From NCBI GenBank assembly GCA_004194705.1, contig SADC01000254.1, forward strand, positions 1 to 64,000: 64,000 nucleotides of DNA. Direction: 5' to 3'. Of this stretch, positions 53,901 to 62,609 are shown in pieces; within the stretch, counting starts at the first letter, position 1, and each line of letters starts with the position of its first letter. The notes beneath the pieces are model-generated. The model worked only from the letters and a program-made list of their open reading frames with translations. It did no database searches and was not told the origin of the DNA. The stretch comes from Ditylenchus dipsaci. Taxonomy: Eukaryota; Nematoda; Chromadorea; Rhabditida; Anguinidae. The position numbers and the translations under genes were made by a program.

Positions 53901-56900
53901 GATAAAACAGATATTGAAATTTCGACAATTTTCGAGAATTACTTTATTCGCACTCTGCTAACCGTTTTTGGGCATTATTTGTGCATAATATCTAACCAAG
54001 TTACCACTCCAAATGTAGCTTATTGTCTCATATATCTTTTGAGTACAAATTTTTATTGAGATTGTTAGAAGAAGATAAGTGAAAACAGAATGACAAAGAA
54101 AAAAATTTAAAGTGTTCATGTTTTCTTTTTTTTTTCACGATGGAGATATTTAAAAGAAAATTACATCCCAGCGTTCTTATGTTTAAAAAAATAATTCTGA
54201 AAAATTAGTTTTGTAGCATTTAGTCTGCTCTACAACATAATTTCTAAATATTATCGTATTAATCACCAAAAATAAAAAATTTAAATCGAAAATTTACCGA
54301 TTTTTTTTCAATCGAATTTTTCGCATTGAAAATAAAGTAATTTTTAAGAATCAAAAAGTACATTTTCGATAGCATACTCAGGGCTTTCAAACAAGCATAC
54401 ATTTTTTCATGGAGGTAGTGTGGTAAAGATAAGCAATTTGACGCAAGAAATTTAAGCAATTTCATTCATACTTTTTCGTCCACATCGAATTATTCGTTTG
54501 TAATTCTGTGAAAAATTAAATGCAGGGTGAGTCGTAAAAATTGCACGCGAACCGGTGAAAACCCAAAAAAAATTAGCTTTCAGCCAACGATTTAGATAAG
54601 TAAACCCCATGAAGCGCAGTTAATAAACCCAGAATATATTATGACCAAACCATTTGTGAAAAAAAAATATTGAAAAATTAAGGAAAAGTATTACGGCGAG
54701 AATCCAAAATATGTCGTAGTTTTTACGACACACACGTGTACAGGGTGTCCCAAATTCGTCACCGGTTTTTTGGCCATAACTTTTTGATTTTTCGATCATT
54801 CACCGAGATTTTTGGTTATTGTATTTATTTTTATTTAGTTGTTTATTAGAAAGAAGAGAAGTTAGGCTTTTGTTTGTCATCTCACTTGATGCCGCTTGTT
54901 TAAAATTCAATGTCTAGCTGGCCGGAAAAAAATCTGGGTAATTTTTCTATTTTTCCAGAATAACTGAATACTCTATCAAGCAAAAAGTGTGAACAGTGAT
55001 TGAAATGAGTGTGAACACTGGTTTGGGAGAGGCGAAAATTGCGCGCCGGAAAATTACGTGCCAACTTTTTTCTTTAGTCAAAAAGGCAATAATTCAAATA
55101 ATTTTTTCAAAAGTGATGATACTATCAGGTAGCTCCAAGATTCTAGTTTCTTATAAAGTATCTTTTGTGAAAACATGCTTTCGAAATATGGCACAAAAAA
55201 CTTGAAGTATGAAAGAAATCAGAAAATCATCACTTTTTTCTGATTTGTTTCATACTTTTGGTTTTTTGGGCGATATTTCGCAAGCATATTTTAACATATG
55301 ATACCTCATAAGAAATTAGAATCTTAGGGCTACCTGATAATATCATCACTATTTGAAAAATTATTTGAAAATTTGTTTTTTTGACTAAAAGAAAAAAGTT
55401 GGCGCGCAATTTTCGCCGCTCCCTGGTTTGCATGCATCATTTAGCCTTTTAGTCTTTCTTCTTTACCTTCTCCGATATTCTCTTTGAACTTGCATCGAAT
55501 AGCCGTGCATTGCAAACCAGAACACTGACCACACTTTTTGCTCGATAGAATATTTAGTCATTCTAGAAAGATAGAAAAAAATGCCAAAATTTTCGACCGG
55601 ACAGCAAAACATGAAATTTCAAACAAAAAACAACAAGTAATGTGTCAAACAGAGCCTAACGTGTTGTATTTCTAACAAACTGAAAATCTTCGTTAATTAT
55701 CGAAAATAAAAAATATAGTCGAAACACAACGGGGGACGTATTGTAGACACCCTGTATGTTTTAAAGATTTAGCAAATGTGAACGCTAAAACACAGAGCTA
55801 CAAATCAAAAAAATTGGCTAGAAACAAGGATTCAAAGTTTTGTTTATTTTCTGTTCTAAAAATCTTACACGGAGGCAGAAATGGGTTAATCCCTTGGGGA
55901 TATTTTTCAACCCCTTGAAAATCTGAAAATTTTAGTGTCCACGTCGAGATTTATGGAAGTGAAAATCTAAAATCTAAAAATCGGAACCGATAAAGCTTGT
56001 GGGAATTAAACAACGCAAAAAGCAGACTTGCAAAATATTTACTCTGTGCTAAGATAAGGGTGGGGGATTAATGGAGGTAGAGGAAAGAATAGAGCAAAGA
56101 AATAAGCCATAATTTTAAGGGCTTAAACTTTTTTTAAAAATCGCTTTTTCTCGTCGACAATATGTTTTCGGTTAGAGGAAACTTCTCACAAAAGTTCTCT
56201 AGAAATGGCCGTAGCCTTCGTTGTTGTCTAAAAATTTCGAAATAGCGGAAATTTTGTAATCACTCCAAATTGATATTACTGATGTGTTTTTGGGCGTTAA
56301 GCGAATTGATCAACACCAAATTGATCAACATCGAATTGATCAACACCGAATTGATCAACAACCGAATTGATCAACAACCGAATTGATCAACACCGAATTG
56401 ATCAACACCGAATTGATCAACACCGAATTGATCAACACATTATTATTAAGGTTACAGGTTCGAATCCTGGTGGCAGCAGATATTTTATTTTCTTAATAAA
56501 TAAGTCATAAGTCGACCAGTAAGCCTCAGGGTGGTTAGGAAAACCACCTAGCACTTTCAATAAACAGGTATCTACATCCAAAACACGGAATTTTGGATTT
56601 ATTCAAAAGTAAATGAAAACTATTGTATCATAATCAGAATTGTGTCCTGAACACAGTTTGACAGTACCAAAATAACGACTTCAGTTGCCAAAACCCCAGT
56701 GCCGGGGTATTTATCGTATTTTCTCTGATATTCCACCATGCTTTAAATAGAAACCGTGGTATCGGTACTCAGGTGGCAATACCTTAGTAGCGGTATCCGG
56801 GTGAGGAACTGAGGTGCTGGCACCAAGATGGTACAACATTAATGGTGGGATTTAAAAAATGGTCTGACATACGACCACCTGAGACGACCGGCTGAGTACG

Positions 56901-59900
56901 ACCAACTGAATACTACCATTTAGGTACCACTACCTGGAAATGTAGTTTTGCTGGATGTTCCATGTACCAACAAATCCAAGTGGTCGTCCACTTGGATCAA
57001 ATTTTTTTTCACGTTTTTCATGTTCCAAAACCTGTCATTGGACTAACTCGGGCATGCTGAAGATGGTTTGATAATAGTAAAATAAGGTTTTGTAGGGTAG
57101 TTTTTGAGTATTCGGAGATAATTGATTTTACCAAAACTCGATTTTACCAGAACTTAAAAAATACCCTATAAAACGGCATTTTACCTCTATCAAACCATCT
57201 TCAGCATGCCCGAATTAGTCCAGAAAACTGGTTTTGGAACCCTATAAAGTAAAAAAAACAATTTTGCTCCAAGCGGTCGACCACTTGGTTTCATCCGAAT
57301 GACCCAGCTACCAACATGGTCAGACGCACTACAAAAATGGTCTTATATACAAACTGGGTACTTCCAAATGAGTGCTACCATTTAGTTACTACTACCTAGA
57401 AATCTACCACCTACCACTATGCAAGCACCACTACCTACCTGAGTATCATCAAACTGAGTACGATAGCTGGGCAGTGCCTTGGTACTACCACCTGAGTACC
57501 GCTTTGTCGGTACTACCACCTGGTCAGAACTGACATCCCTATACGTCAAACCGCTGTTTCGGTATAATCAAACCGTGTTCAGGACACGATTCTGGATGAT
57601 GCACAGTGATTTAAATCACTCACAGCTAAATCCAAAAATTTGTGTCTGGAGGTGGAAACCCATTTAGGAGAAGGGCCACGGGTCTTTAAAAGACTACTTA
57701 TTTAAGAAAATAACATGTATGCTACCACCAGGATTCGAACCTGTAACCTTAATAATGATCGATGTTGATCAATTCGGTGTTGATCAATTTGGTGTTGATC
57801 AATTCGGTTGTTGATCAATTCGGTGGTTGATCAATTTGGTGTTGATCAATTCGGTGTTGATCAATTCGGTGTTGATCAATTCAGTGCCGCCCGTGTTTTT
57901 GGTATACTGTCACAGTATTACTGTGTTCTGCAGCATCACTAACATGTAGTATACATTTTGAATGATTTAGAAATTTCCGCTATTTTGACATTTTTAGACA
58001 ACAGGGGACCAAGGCAATTTCTTGAGAACTTTCGTTTTTGACAAGTTTCCCCTAGCCTTTTTGCTTGGTCCCATATGGTTTTGGGCCTGCCTATCCAGAG
58101 GCTATTCACTAGTGTTGGGGTGCGGACGGGTAAACCCGCAAACCCGCCCGCAAATTATTGAAAAACCCGCCCCGCAAACCCGTACGCATAAATCTGCGGG
58201 TAACCCGCGCATTTTTTTTTACTAAATTAGTATGAAAAACCCGCAAACTCGCGGGTAACCCCAAAGCCGCGGGTAACCCGCAAATTCCTGAAAACCGCCC
58301 CGCAAACCCGCTTCGCAAATTATTGAAAAACCGCCCCGCAAACCCGCCCGCACCCTGATCCCCAACATTACTATTCACAGACCACGACTAAAACCACAGG
58401 GGACCAAGCGAGAATCGTGTTTTTGACATCATGTACCAAAAATTTATAGCCGGCGAGAAAAGTCGATTGGCGTTTGCAGCCCAGATTTATCGCAGTCTAG
58501 AGAAAATATTTCGCACATCTTTTTATTGCATTTTATTAACAACCATTGGCTCTGCCCCCAATGCATTTTACCAATTGGTTAAATGCACGGCGTGTCAAAC
58601 ACGCCAAAAAACCAAATCGACATCTTCGTATACAGACAAATTTGTTTAAAAAACATTTGAATTTTAATTTTTATGTTTATTTGAGCATTTTCTGTTTACG
58701 GTCATAACTTTGCTTAGGTAGGCTGTGTTCGACTTTTTTTGATACCACAGGAAAGCTCTAAGTTTGCACTTTCGATTTGAAAAAAAGTCGAATTCTGTTA
58801 GAAATGAAAGCAGCTCAAAAAATTAAAAGTTCAAATTCATCGTTTTGGCAGAGTCAGGTTGCTAACTTATAAATAATTACGGAAAAAATAAATGGTCCCC
58901 CGCCAATTCAAAAATTACAAATTGCCATGACTAGGAAGAGGTCGGGTCCTTTAGAAAGGTTAGTTCTCGAAAATTCTCTGCTAAAAATTTTTTTCTGGCA
59001 TCATCGTAGTGCGTTCACTCAGCTTTCTACAATTTTTCCAAATGTGCAGTTCTCATCGAGAAAGTGCACGAATTAGCAAAAAAAATTCCAGGTATTTCAG
59101 TAGGTTTTGGCCTGAAACTTAGTTATGTTTTTTCTTAAACCCTGCGCTGAAAGTCTTGTTGGATAGTTAAGGGACCGGAGATAATTTCGACACCGAACTT
59201 GTAAATAAAACATGGGAAAATGGGGTAAAAAATAGGGTTTGCACACAGGGAGATTTGAACCTATGACTTAATCAATGCGTAAATAAAAGTACGTCCTCCA
59301 TTCAAATTTAAAAAATTGGATTTGAAGAAGACTTTTTAGACAAGAAGTATCCATAGAAATTATAATGAACAATTTTATGAATATACGGTGCATAAATTTG
59401 AGCATGCTTTTGTAAATAATATTTAAAAATAAAAAATTATTTTGAATTTTCATTAAAACAGAACGCCAAGCCTGATTTGGTCATTTCACGTGTTTGACAC
59501 GCCGTGAATGATAGTTTGATTTGGTTTATCCGATGGGATTGAGGTTGGTGGTTAACCAAGAGTGGCGGTTAAATTTTTTTGCTTGGGGTTTAAATTAGAG
59601 TAAACACCAGTGTTTTCGAAAATGGAATGGAAAATGGAATATTCCATGCAAAAATGGATTCCATTCCACCCTCAAAATGGAATGGAATTTAAATTCCATT
59701 CCATTTTCGGGACAAAACGGAATGGAATTCAAATTCCATTCCATTTTGTCCCGAAAATGGAATGGAATCCGAATTCCATTCCATTTTTGAAGGTGGAATG
59801 GAATTCCATTCCATTTCCATAATGGAATCTACATATAGAATTAGAATTAGAAGTTAGAATAGTATTAGAATTAGAATAGAATTAGAATAGTATTTTGATA

Positions 59901-62237
59901 GGATTCTCTGTCATCAATTTTATGTATGTCACACTTTATGTATGTAACACTTTTTGAGTGTCACGACCTATCAAGTTTTTTGTACTGAGAAAGCTAATGA
60001 AAAAAAGGCCCCTAATAATTTCAGGATCGCCCCTGAAAATGACATTTTCGAAAATTGCCAGCCCATCTGCCTTGGGGGAGCAAGGCACACTTTTCGTTAA
60101 AAAAAAATTTTGTTCTCAAAATTGTTTATTTTATGTTTCTTAGGGTAAATTGATGGCGTATAGTTCGAAAAGTGCATCAAGAATGACATCATAAGTTTTT
60201 CCACATAAGTTTCTCAAAAGGGCATGTTCAGGACCGTATTCGAACCCGAGACCCAAAAATTGTTCAAAATCATTGTTTTAGGCGCCAAATGGCGCCTCTT
60301 CGGCTTGTATGGAATATTCCATTCTCCATTCCATTTTTGAAAACACTGGTAAACACGGTAAAATTGGGTGAACAATTTTTTATAAAAAAAAACTCACCAA
60401 GTTGATTAAGCATGAGAATATGCACTCAGTCTCCGAACTATCTTGTTGCAGAGGAGGAGCTACCGCGGAGCTAATGTTGAGGTTGTTAGAAGCACTATTG
60501 CTATTATAATGGTTGCTGCTTCCATTTAAAGTGGCATTGTCGTGAGACGAAGCCTGTAGCCAGCTGACTTGAATACAATTACATCTTTTTCACCAGCACA
60601 CGAATCTAGAATAACACCAATTTGACATTTAGACTACGGTATTCTCTCTAATAATCCAGTGTGGGATTATTTTTTGATCGCCAAAAAATCTTGAAATTGT
60701 CAATTAAAAATGACTCTAAGTTTAAAATCTTAGTCAAAAAAACGAGTGGTGTGGGTTTATTAAAAGGGTGGGATTGTTAAAGAGAATACGGTATATCATT
60801 TTGTCGACATGGTCAGGTCGAAAAACTACTTTGCGAATTAAGTGAATCATCAAACAATTTACCTTTGGGCACTTGTTGAGCAGGTGAAAGTGAAGAACCA
60901 GCAGAAGAAGATAGCTCATCTTTGGCGCTTACAAGGCTGGAAGTTGAAGTGTCCAACTTGCTGATGAAATCACTGAATAAAAGTTGGTGGAATGGATTAA
61001 AGGGGCATGATCGTGCCCGATGGGGAGAAAAGGCGCGAACCAGCAGTCCTTTTCTTTCTCGATAAATTTTCACATTCGTTCTCGTCTAGATTTTTTAAGT
61101 TTTCTGTCTAGTTTTTAAAAGCAGTATAAGGTCATCTATATCAGATTTGACGCAGAACGAGGGAAAAAGGAGACGATTCGAAAAAAATTCGAAAAAACTG
61201 CTGGTTCGCGCCTTAACGCACGGGCATGCCCCTTTAACAACGATGATCAAAAATCCTACGTAACCTCCCTTTGAAAGGACTTTTCGTGTAACAATAAAAG
61301 CCCTTTTACAAAGTTCGACCTTGTGGTTCAAAGTTTTTGAGATTATATAACAAATTTTAAAAGGGCATTTGTCCGGTTGCCGATGAATTGCATAAGGTCA
61401 AACAATTATAGTTACCTAGAGTCTACTAGCACAGCTGCTGGCACCTCTGCTAATTTAGGCATGTTTGCAGGAGCATTTTCTAAAAAATATAATCTTCCAA
61501 AAAATTGACTTGAATATTTTTTCGACTCGAATATACGCCAGTTCGAGGCGTCTAGTTCAAGACCAAGCCAGTGGATGTTTTTGAACCTTTTTGAACTCAA
61601 AATATATTTGGGAAAAATAGGTTCGTACAAGCCTCAAAGTAGGCTGTCGACCCTGCGTCTAAGCCTTAGCCTGAGTTAGAAAAAAGAGAATGATCTGGCC
61701 GTCTGGAACTGGCCGCTAAAAAAGGTATTGAACTGGCCGACTACCCAAATACATATGATATGGTAAGAAATTTTCCTGATTTTTGACGGCCATAACTTTT
61801 ATTCATGAAAGGATTTAGACGGATTTCTTGCCACATCCTATGCTTTAATCCTATGTTTTCTAACCTTGCCAACACTGAGAAATTGTCGTGGATCCATTGC
61901 CCAGTTTGGGCTCATAATACTGAAAGTCGTAGTGGTGAACTAGCTGAGCTCCTTCGCTCCCATTCTTCTGATTGTATATGTCGCAAATTGCCATTGATTT
62001 AGAAAAGCTAGCTGAGCTACAGTTGGAATGTCTAAATATGTGAATAGTTATTGACTTTTTTTATTTGATTGACTAACTGTCCGCAGAAATTGATGCACTG
62101 CTCTTCATTGAAGTTAATTCTTCTTTCGAGTGGACTTATGTCATGTAGTAAGCAATTCCTCACCCGTTTAAAGCAAGCTTTTACAGCTGGCACCAAAGTT
62201 GCTGATAGGTCGTATAAATGCATGGGATCTTCTTCGC
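50810..62237 (-). CDS. PAN/apple-domain extracellular protein, eight exons, partial
   Basis: Exons in reading order: 62078-62237, 61865-62016, 61416-61479, 60863-60972, 60398-60605, 53194-53338, 52463-52665, 50810-50965. Every junction keeps phase (codons completed as CA/C, G/AA, AG/T, G/AT, T/TG), apart from one missing base inside the fifth exon. The product shows at least three PAN-like repeats: CFKRVRNCLL..EEQCINFCG..MAICDIYNQ..FQYYEP; ETECIFSCLIN..YECVAATYNVQEAQCQLYG..HNHYEKG; ELCKGYPVVRYPQKTLLGFA..ECIEMCFMD..LACKSIMFFYEENNTNNCILNSE..FFVDENEALVDYASFESCYG. Ser/Asn- and Pro-rich linkers separate them. This layout resembles PAN(-ZP) apical-matrix proteins of ecdysozoans. Start and end lie outside. 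Confidence 0.8.
51100..51215. mobile_element. Degenerate CCGTATTTCCTCTAATA-type MITE
   Basis: TACCATATTTCCTCTAATAGGC at 51109 and inverted TATTAGAG-type copies to 51205 resemble the pogo-like TIR family, with CATGTGG/CCACATG inverted motifs inside. Terminal decay prevents assigning a TSD. Confidence 0.5.
51385..51445 (-). repeat. tRNA-like A-box remnant
   Basis: On the minus strand GTGTAGCGCAGTGGGTTAGC reads like a tRNA D-arm/A box (consensus TRGCNNAGTNGG). The rest of a cloverleaf and a clean B box are absent, so it is a SINE or tRNA remnant rather than a tRNA gene. Confidence 0.5.
51679..51938. mobile_element. CCGTATTTTCTC-type MITE, TA TSD
   Basis: Ends CCGTATTTTCTCTATTAATTACC and inverse GAGAAAATACGG are flanked by TA. 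GGGTAATTATT copies lie inside each end. Intronic in the PAN gene. Same TIR family as 21643-24431 and 26024-26277. Confidence 0.85.
52463..52665 (-). CDS. PAN gene, exon 7 in window
   Basis: 203 nt: VELCKGYPVVRYPQKTLLGFA, then SSFIECIEMCFMDRQ, then LACKSIMFFYE, a textbook PAN pattern (C..C, then C-K-S). Acceptor TTTTCCAG, donor GAG/GTGAGC. Noticeably richer in G+C than surrounding introns. Confidence 0.85.
52700..53115. repeat. Dispersed composite repeat in a PAN-gene intron
   Basis: Contains, in order, the CACGGGGACTGATC/GATAACATCATATTCGTG block (as at 17360), the GGCGCCTTTTGAATTTT block (as at 17520), the inverted CATAGTTTTGAATACTGGGCC...ATGCATGTTTTTTCATGCAT block, and an AAGGTATGTGGGTGTGCGCATCTC arm. 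This is the most complete copy and defines the family order. Confidence 0.65.
53194..53338 (-). CDS. PAN gene, exon 6 in window
   Basis: 145 nt: ARGRSPYECVAATYNVQEAQC, then QLYGSGNDLDGNVHLIPDA and HNHYEKG. It continues the cysteine pattern begun at the end of exon 5 (ETECIFSCLINL). Acceptor TATCGTAG; the donor GGCT/GTATAC splits a codon completed by exon 7. Confidence 0.8.
53339..54740. other. PAN-gene intron with one foldback
   Basis: Bases 53370-53737 form an inverted repeat (GAAAACACTCCTCAA paired with its inverse at the far end). The rest is AT-rich sequence without recognised features. Confidence 0.5.
54741..55754. mobile_element. mariner-like foldback element, TA TSD
   Basis: TIR CAGGGTGTCC/GACACCCTG with TA flanks (54739-54740; 55755-55756). 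Diverged arms of about 270-300 bp share GTTAGGCTYTGTTTG and ATCGAGCAAAAAGTGTG-like blocks. The centre is occupied by the younger element 55026-55422. No transposase frame. Confidence 0.75.
55026..55422. mobile_element. Foldback MITE, GG termini, 8-bp TSD
   Basis: Ends GGAGAGGCGAAAATTG and inverse CAATTTTCGCCGCTCC. Arms of about 190 bp meet near 55222. The perfect 8-bp duplication CTGGTTTG is at 55018-55025 and 55423-55430. It lies within the hinge of the mariner-like foldback. Confidence 0.88.
55757..56283. other. Intron sequence, nothing recognised
   Basis: AT-rich PAN-gene intron between two mobile elements; no exon or repeat end recognised. Confidence 0.4.
56292..57892. mobile_element. 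Terminal-inverted-minisatellite element F (8-bp TSD)
   Basis: Each end opens GGGCG and is an array of an 18-bp AATTGATCAACACCG unit (56301-56438; inverted 57752-57882). Each array is followed inward by the same tRNA T-arm, GGTTACAGGTTCGAATCC (56452-56469; inverted 57727-57745). The perfect 8-bp duplication GTGTTTTT is at 56284-56291 and 57893-57900. The interior carries the AAGTGGTCGTCCACTTGG foldback at 56976-57292 and degenerate GGTACTACCACCTG repeats. No transposase. Confidence 0.92.
56452..56480 (+). repeat. Intact tRNA T-arm / pol III B box
   Basis: CAGGTTCGAATCCTG is a perfect T-stem/loop and contains an exact B-box consensus (GGTTCGANTCC). The inverse copy at 57725-57745 is equally perfect. 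It abuts the minisatellite array of element F on both sides. Confidence 0.75.
58110..58370. mobile_element. hAT-like MITE with AAACCCGC repeats, 8-bp TSD
   Basis: TIRs TAGTGTTGGGG and inverse CCCCAACATTA with the perfect 8-bp duplication CTATTCAC (58102-58109; 58371-58378). The body is dense in CCGCAAACCCGC and inverted GCGGGTAACCC motifs. Confidence 0.88.
58379..59599. other. PAN-gene intron with a tRNA-like remnant
   Basis: Bases 59245-59285 carry a reverse B-box-like GATTTGAACC followed by AATGCGTAAATA, the same SINE-like family as 14740, 15495 and 21010. No exon recognised. Confidence 0.4.
59608..60348. mobile_element. hAT-like element with GGAATGGAATT arrays, 8-bp TSD
   Basis: TIR CAGTGTTTTC/GAAAACACTG with the perfect 8-bp duplication GTAAACAC (59600-59607; 60349-60356). 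Bases 59618-59822 are an array of self-complementary ATTCCATTCCATTTT/AAAATGGAATGG words, followed by TAGAATTAGAA repeats. Only a short piece of the array survives at the right end (60308-60335). The TIR is nearly that of 33803-34224. Confidence 0.9.
60398..60605 (-). CDS. PAN gene, exon 5 in window
   Basis: Reads SCAGEKDVIVFKSAGYR, then, after one missing base beside a GG run, SSHDNATLNGSSNHYNSNS, then QQDSSETECIFSCLINL. The Ser/Asn linker sits between PAN repeats. Acceptor TTATTCTAG; donor TTG/GTGAGT. Length 208, one short of the in-frame 209. Confidence 0.7.
60637..60791. mobile_element. CGGTATTCTCTC-type MITE, TA TSD
   Basis: Ends CGGTATTCTCTCTAATAATCC and inverse AGAGAATACGG with TA on both sides; GTGGGATTATT is repeated in both arms. 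It occupies most of the intron between PAN-gene exons 4 and 5. Confidence 0.75.
60863..60972 (-). CDS. PAN gene, exon 4 in window
   Basis: 110 nt: DFISKLDTSTSSLVSAKDE, then SSSAGSSLSPAQQVPK. A Ser-rich linker. Acceptor TTATTCAG, donor CAAAG/GTAAAT; phase 2 entry, phase 1 exit. Confidence 0.7.
61001..61233. mobile_element. TTAA MITE with AGGGGCATG ends
   Basis: TIR AGGGGCATGNTCGTGCCCG, followed by GGCGCGAACCAGCAGT on both arms, flanked by TTAA (60997-61000; 61234-61237). This fits Kolobok- or piggyBac-type insertion. Solo ends of the same type occur at 30222 and 37092. Confidence 0.88.
61416..61479 (-). CDS. PAN gene, exon 3 in window
   Basis: A 64-nt micro-exon: NAPANMPKLAEVPAAVLVDS. Acceptor ATTTTTTAG, donor TCTAG/GTAACT. 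Supported mainly by exact phase agreement with both neighbours. Confidence 0.65.
61865..62016 (-). CDS. PAN gene, exon 2 in window
   Basis: 152 nt: ASFSKSMAICDIYNQKNGSE, then QLVHHYDFQYYEP, then TTISQCWQ. It supplies the second half of the first PAN repeat. Acceptor AACTGTAG, donor GGCAAG/GTTAGA. Confidence 0.75.
62078..62237 (-). CDS. PAN gene, exon 1 in window
   Basis: 160 nt: VPAVKACFKRVRNCLL, then RINFNEEQCINFCG, the opening cysteines of a PAN repeat. Acceptor AAATGTAG, donor GGACA/GTTAGT; the next intron is 61 nt. Upstream exons are not securely identified. Confidence 0.75.
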
Positions 62238-62274
62238 CTACATTTGAGAAAAATTTGGCATAATATCTTATGGT

Positions 62275-62400
62275 TCACCAAAAAGCTCTTTTATCCAAAA
62301 ATTTTTTCTGCTGCCAAAAACGAGTTGCCACCAAAAGATCATTTATGCCACCAAAAAGATTTTTTCCGTCACCAAAAAGATTATTCGTGTCATTTTTAAG
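62275..62400. repeat. CCACCAAAAAGATT short array
   Basis: Six degenerate units of a ~20-bp CCACCAAAAAGATCATTT motif, related to the arrays of the foldback at 9449-10197. No inverted partner within the remaining window. Confidence 0.6.
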
Positions 62401-62404
62401 CATG

Positions 62405-62590
62405 GTAGGGAAAAACGGCAAAACGACAAGAAAACGGCAAAATTTCCTTGGCGTTTCGTTTTTTTTAAGAACGGCAAAAAACGGCAAAATTTATCGCGAA
62501 ATTTTTTTGCCGTTTTTCGATTCATTTTGCCGTTTTTTTGCCGTTTTCCAAGTTTCGGCATCAACTGCCTGTGTTTTACTGTTTTTTTCT
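62405..62590. repeat. CGGCAAAA/TTTTGCCG inverted cluster
   Basis: Multiple AACGGCAAAAC words on the left (62412-62490) and inverse TTTTTGCCG words on the right (62505-62555) form a short foldback, probably a MITE. Termini could not be fixed. Confidence 0.55.
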
Positions 62591-62609
62591 ATTTTTTGCT
62601 GTAATGCAC

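Noticed and set aside
56452..56480. Functional tRNA gene
   Set aside because: Only the T-arm is intact; acceptor stem, D-arm and anticodon arm are missing.
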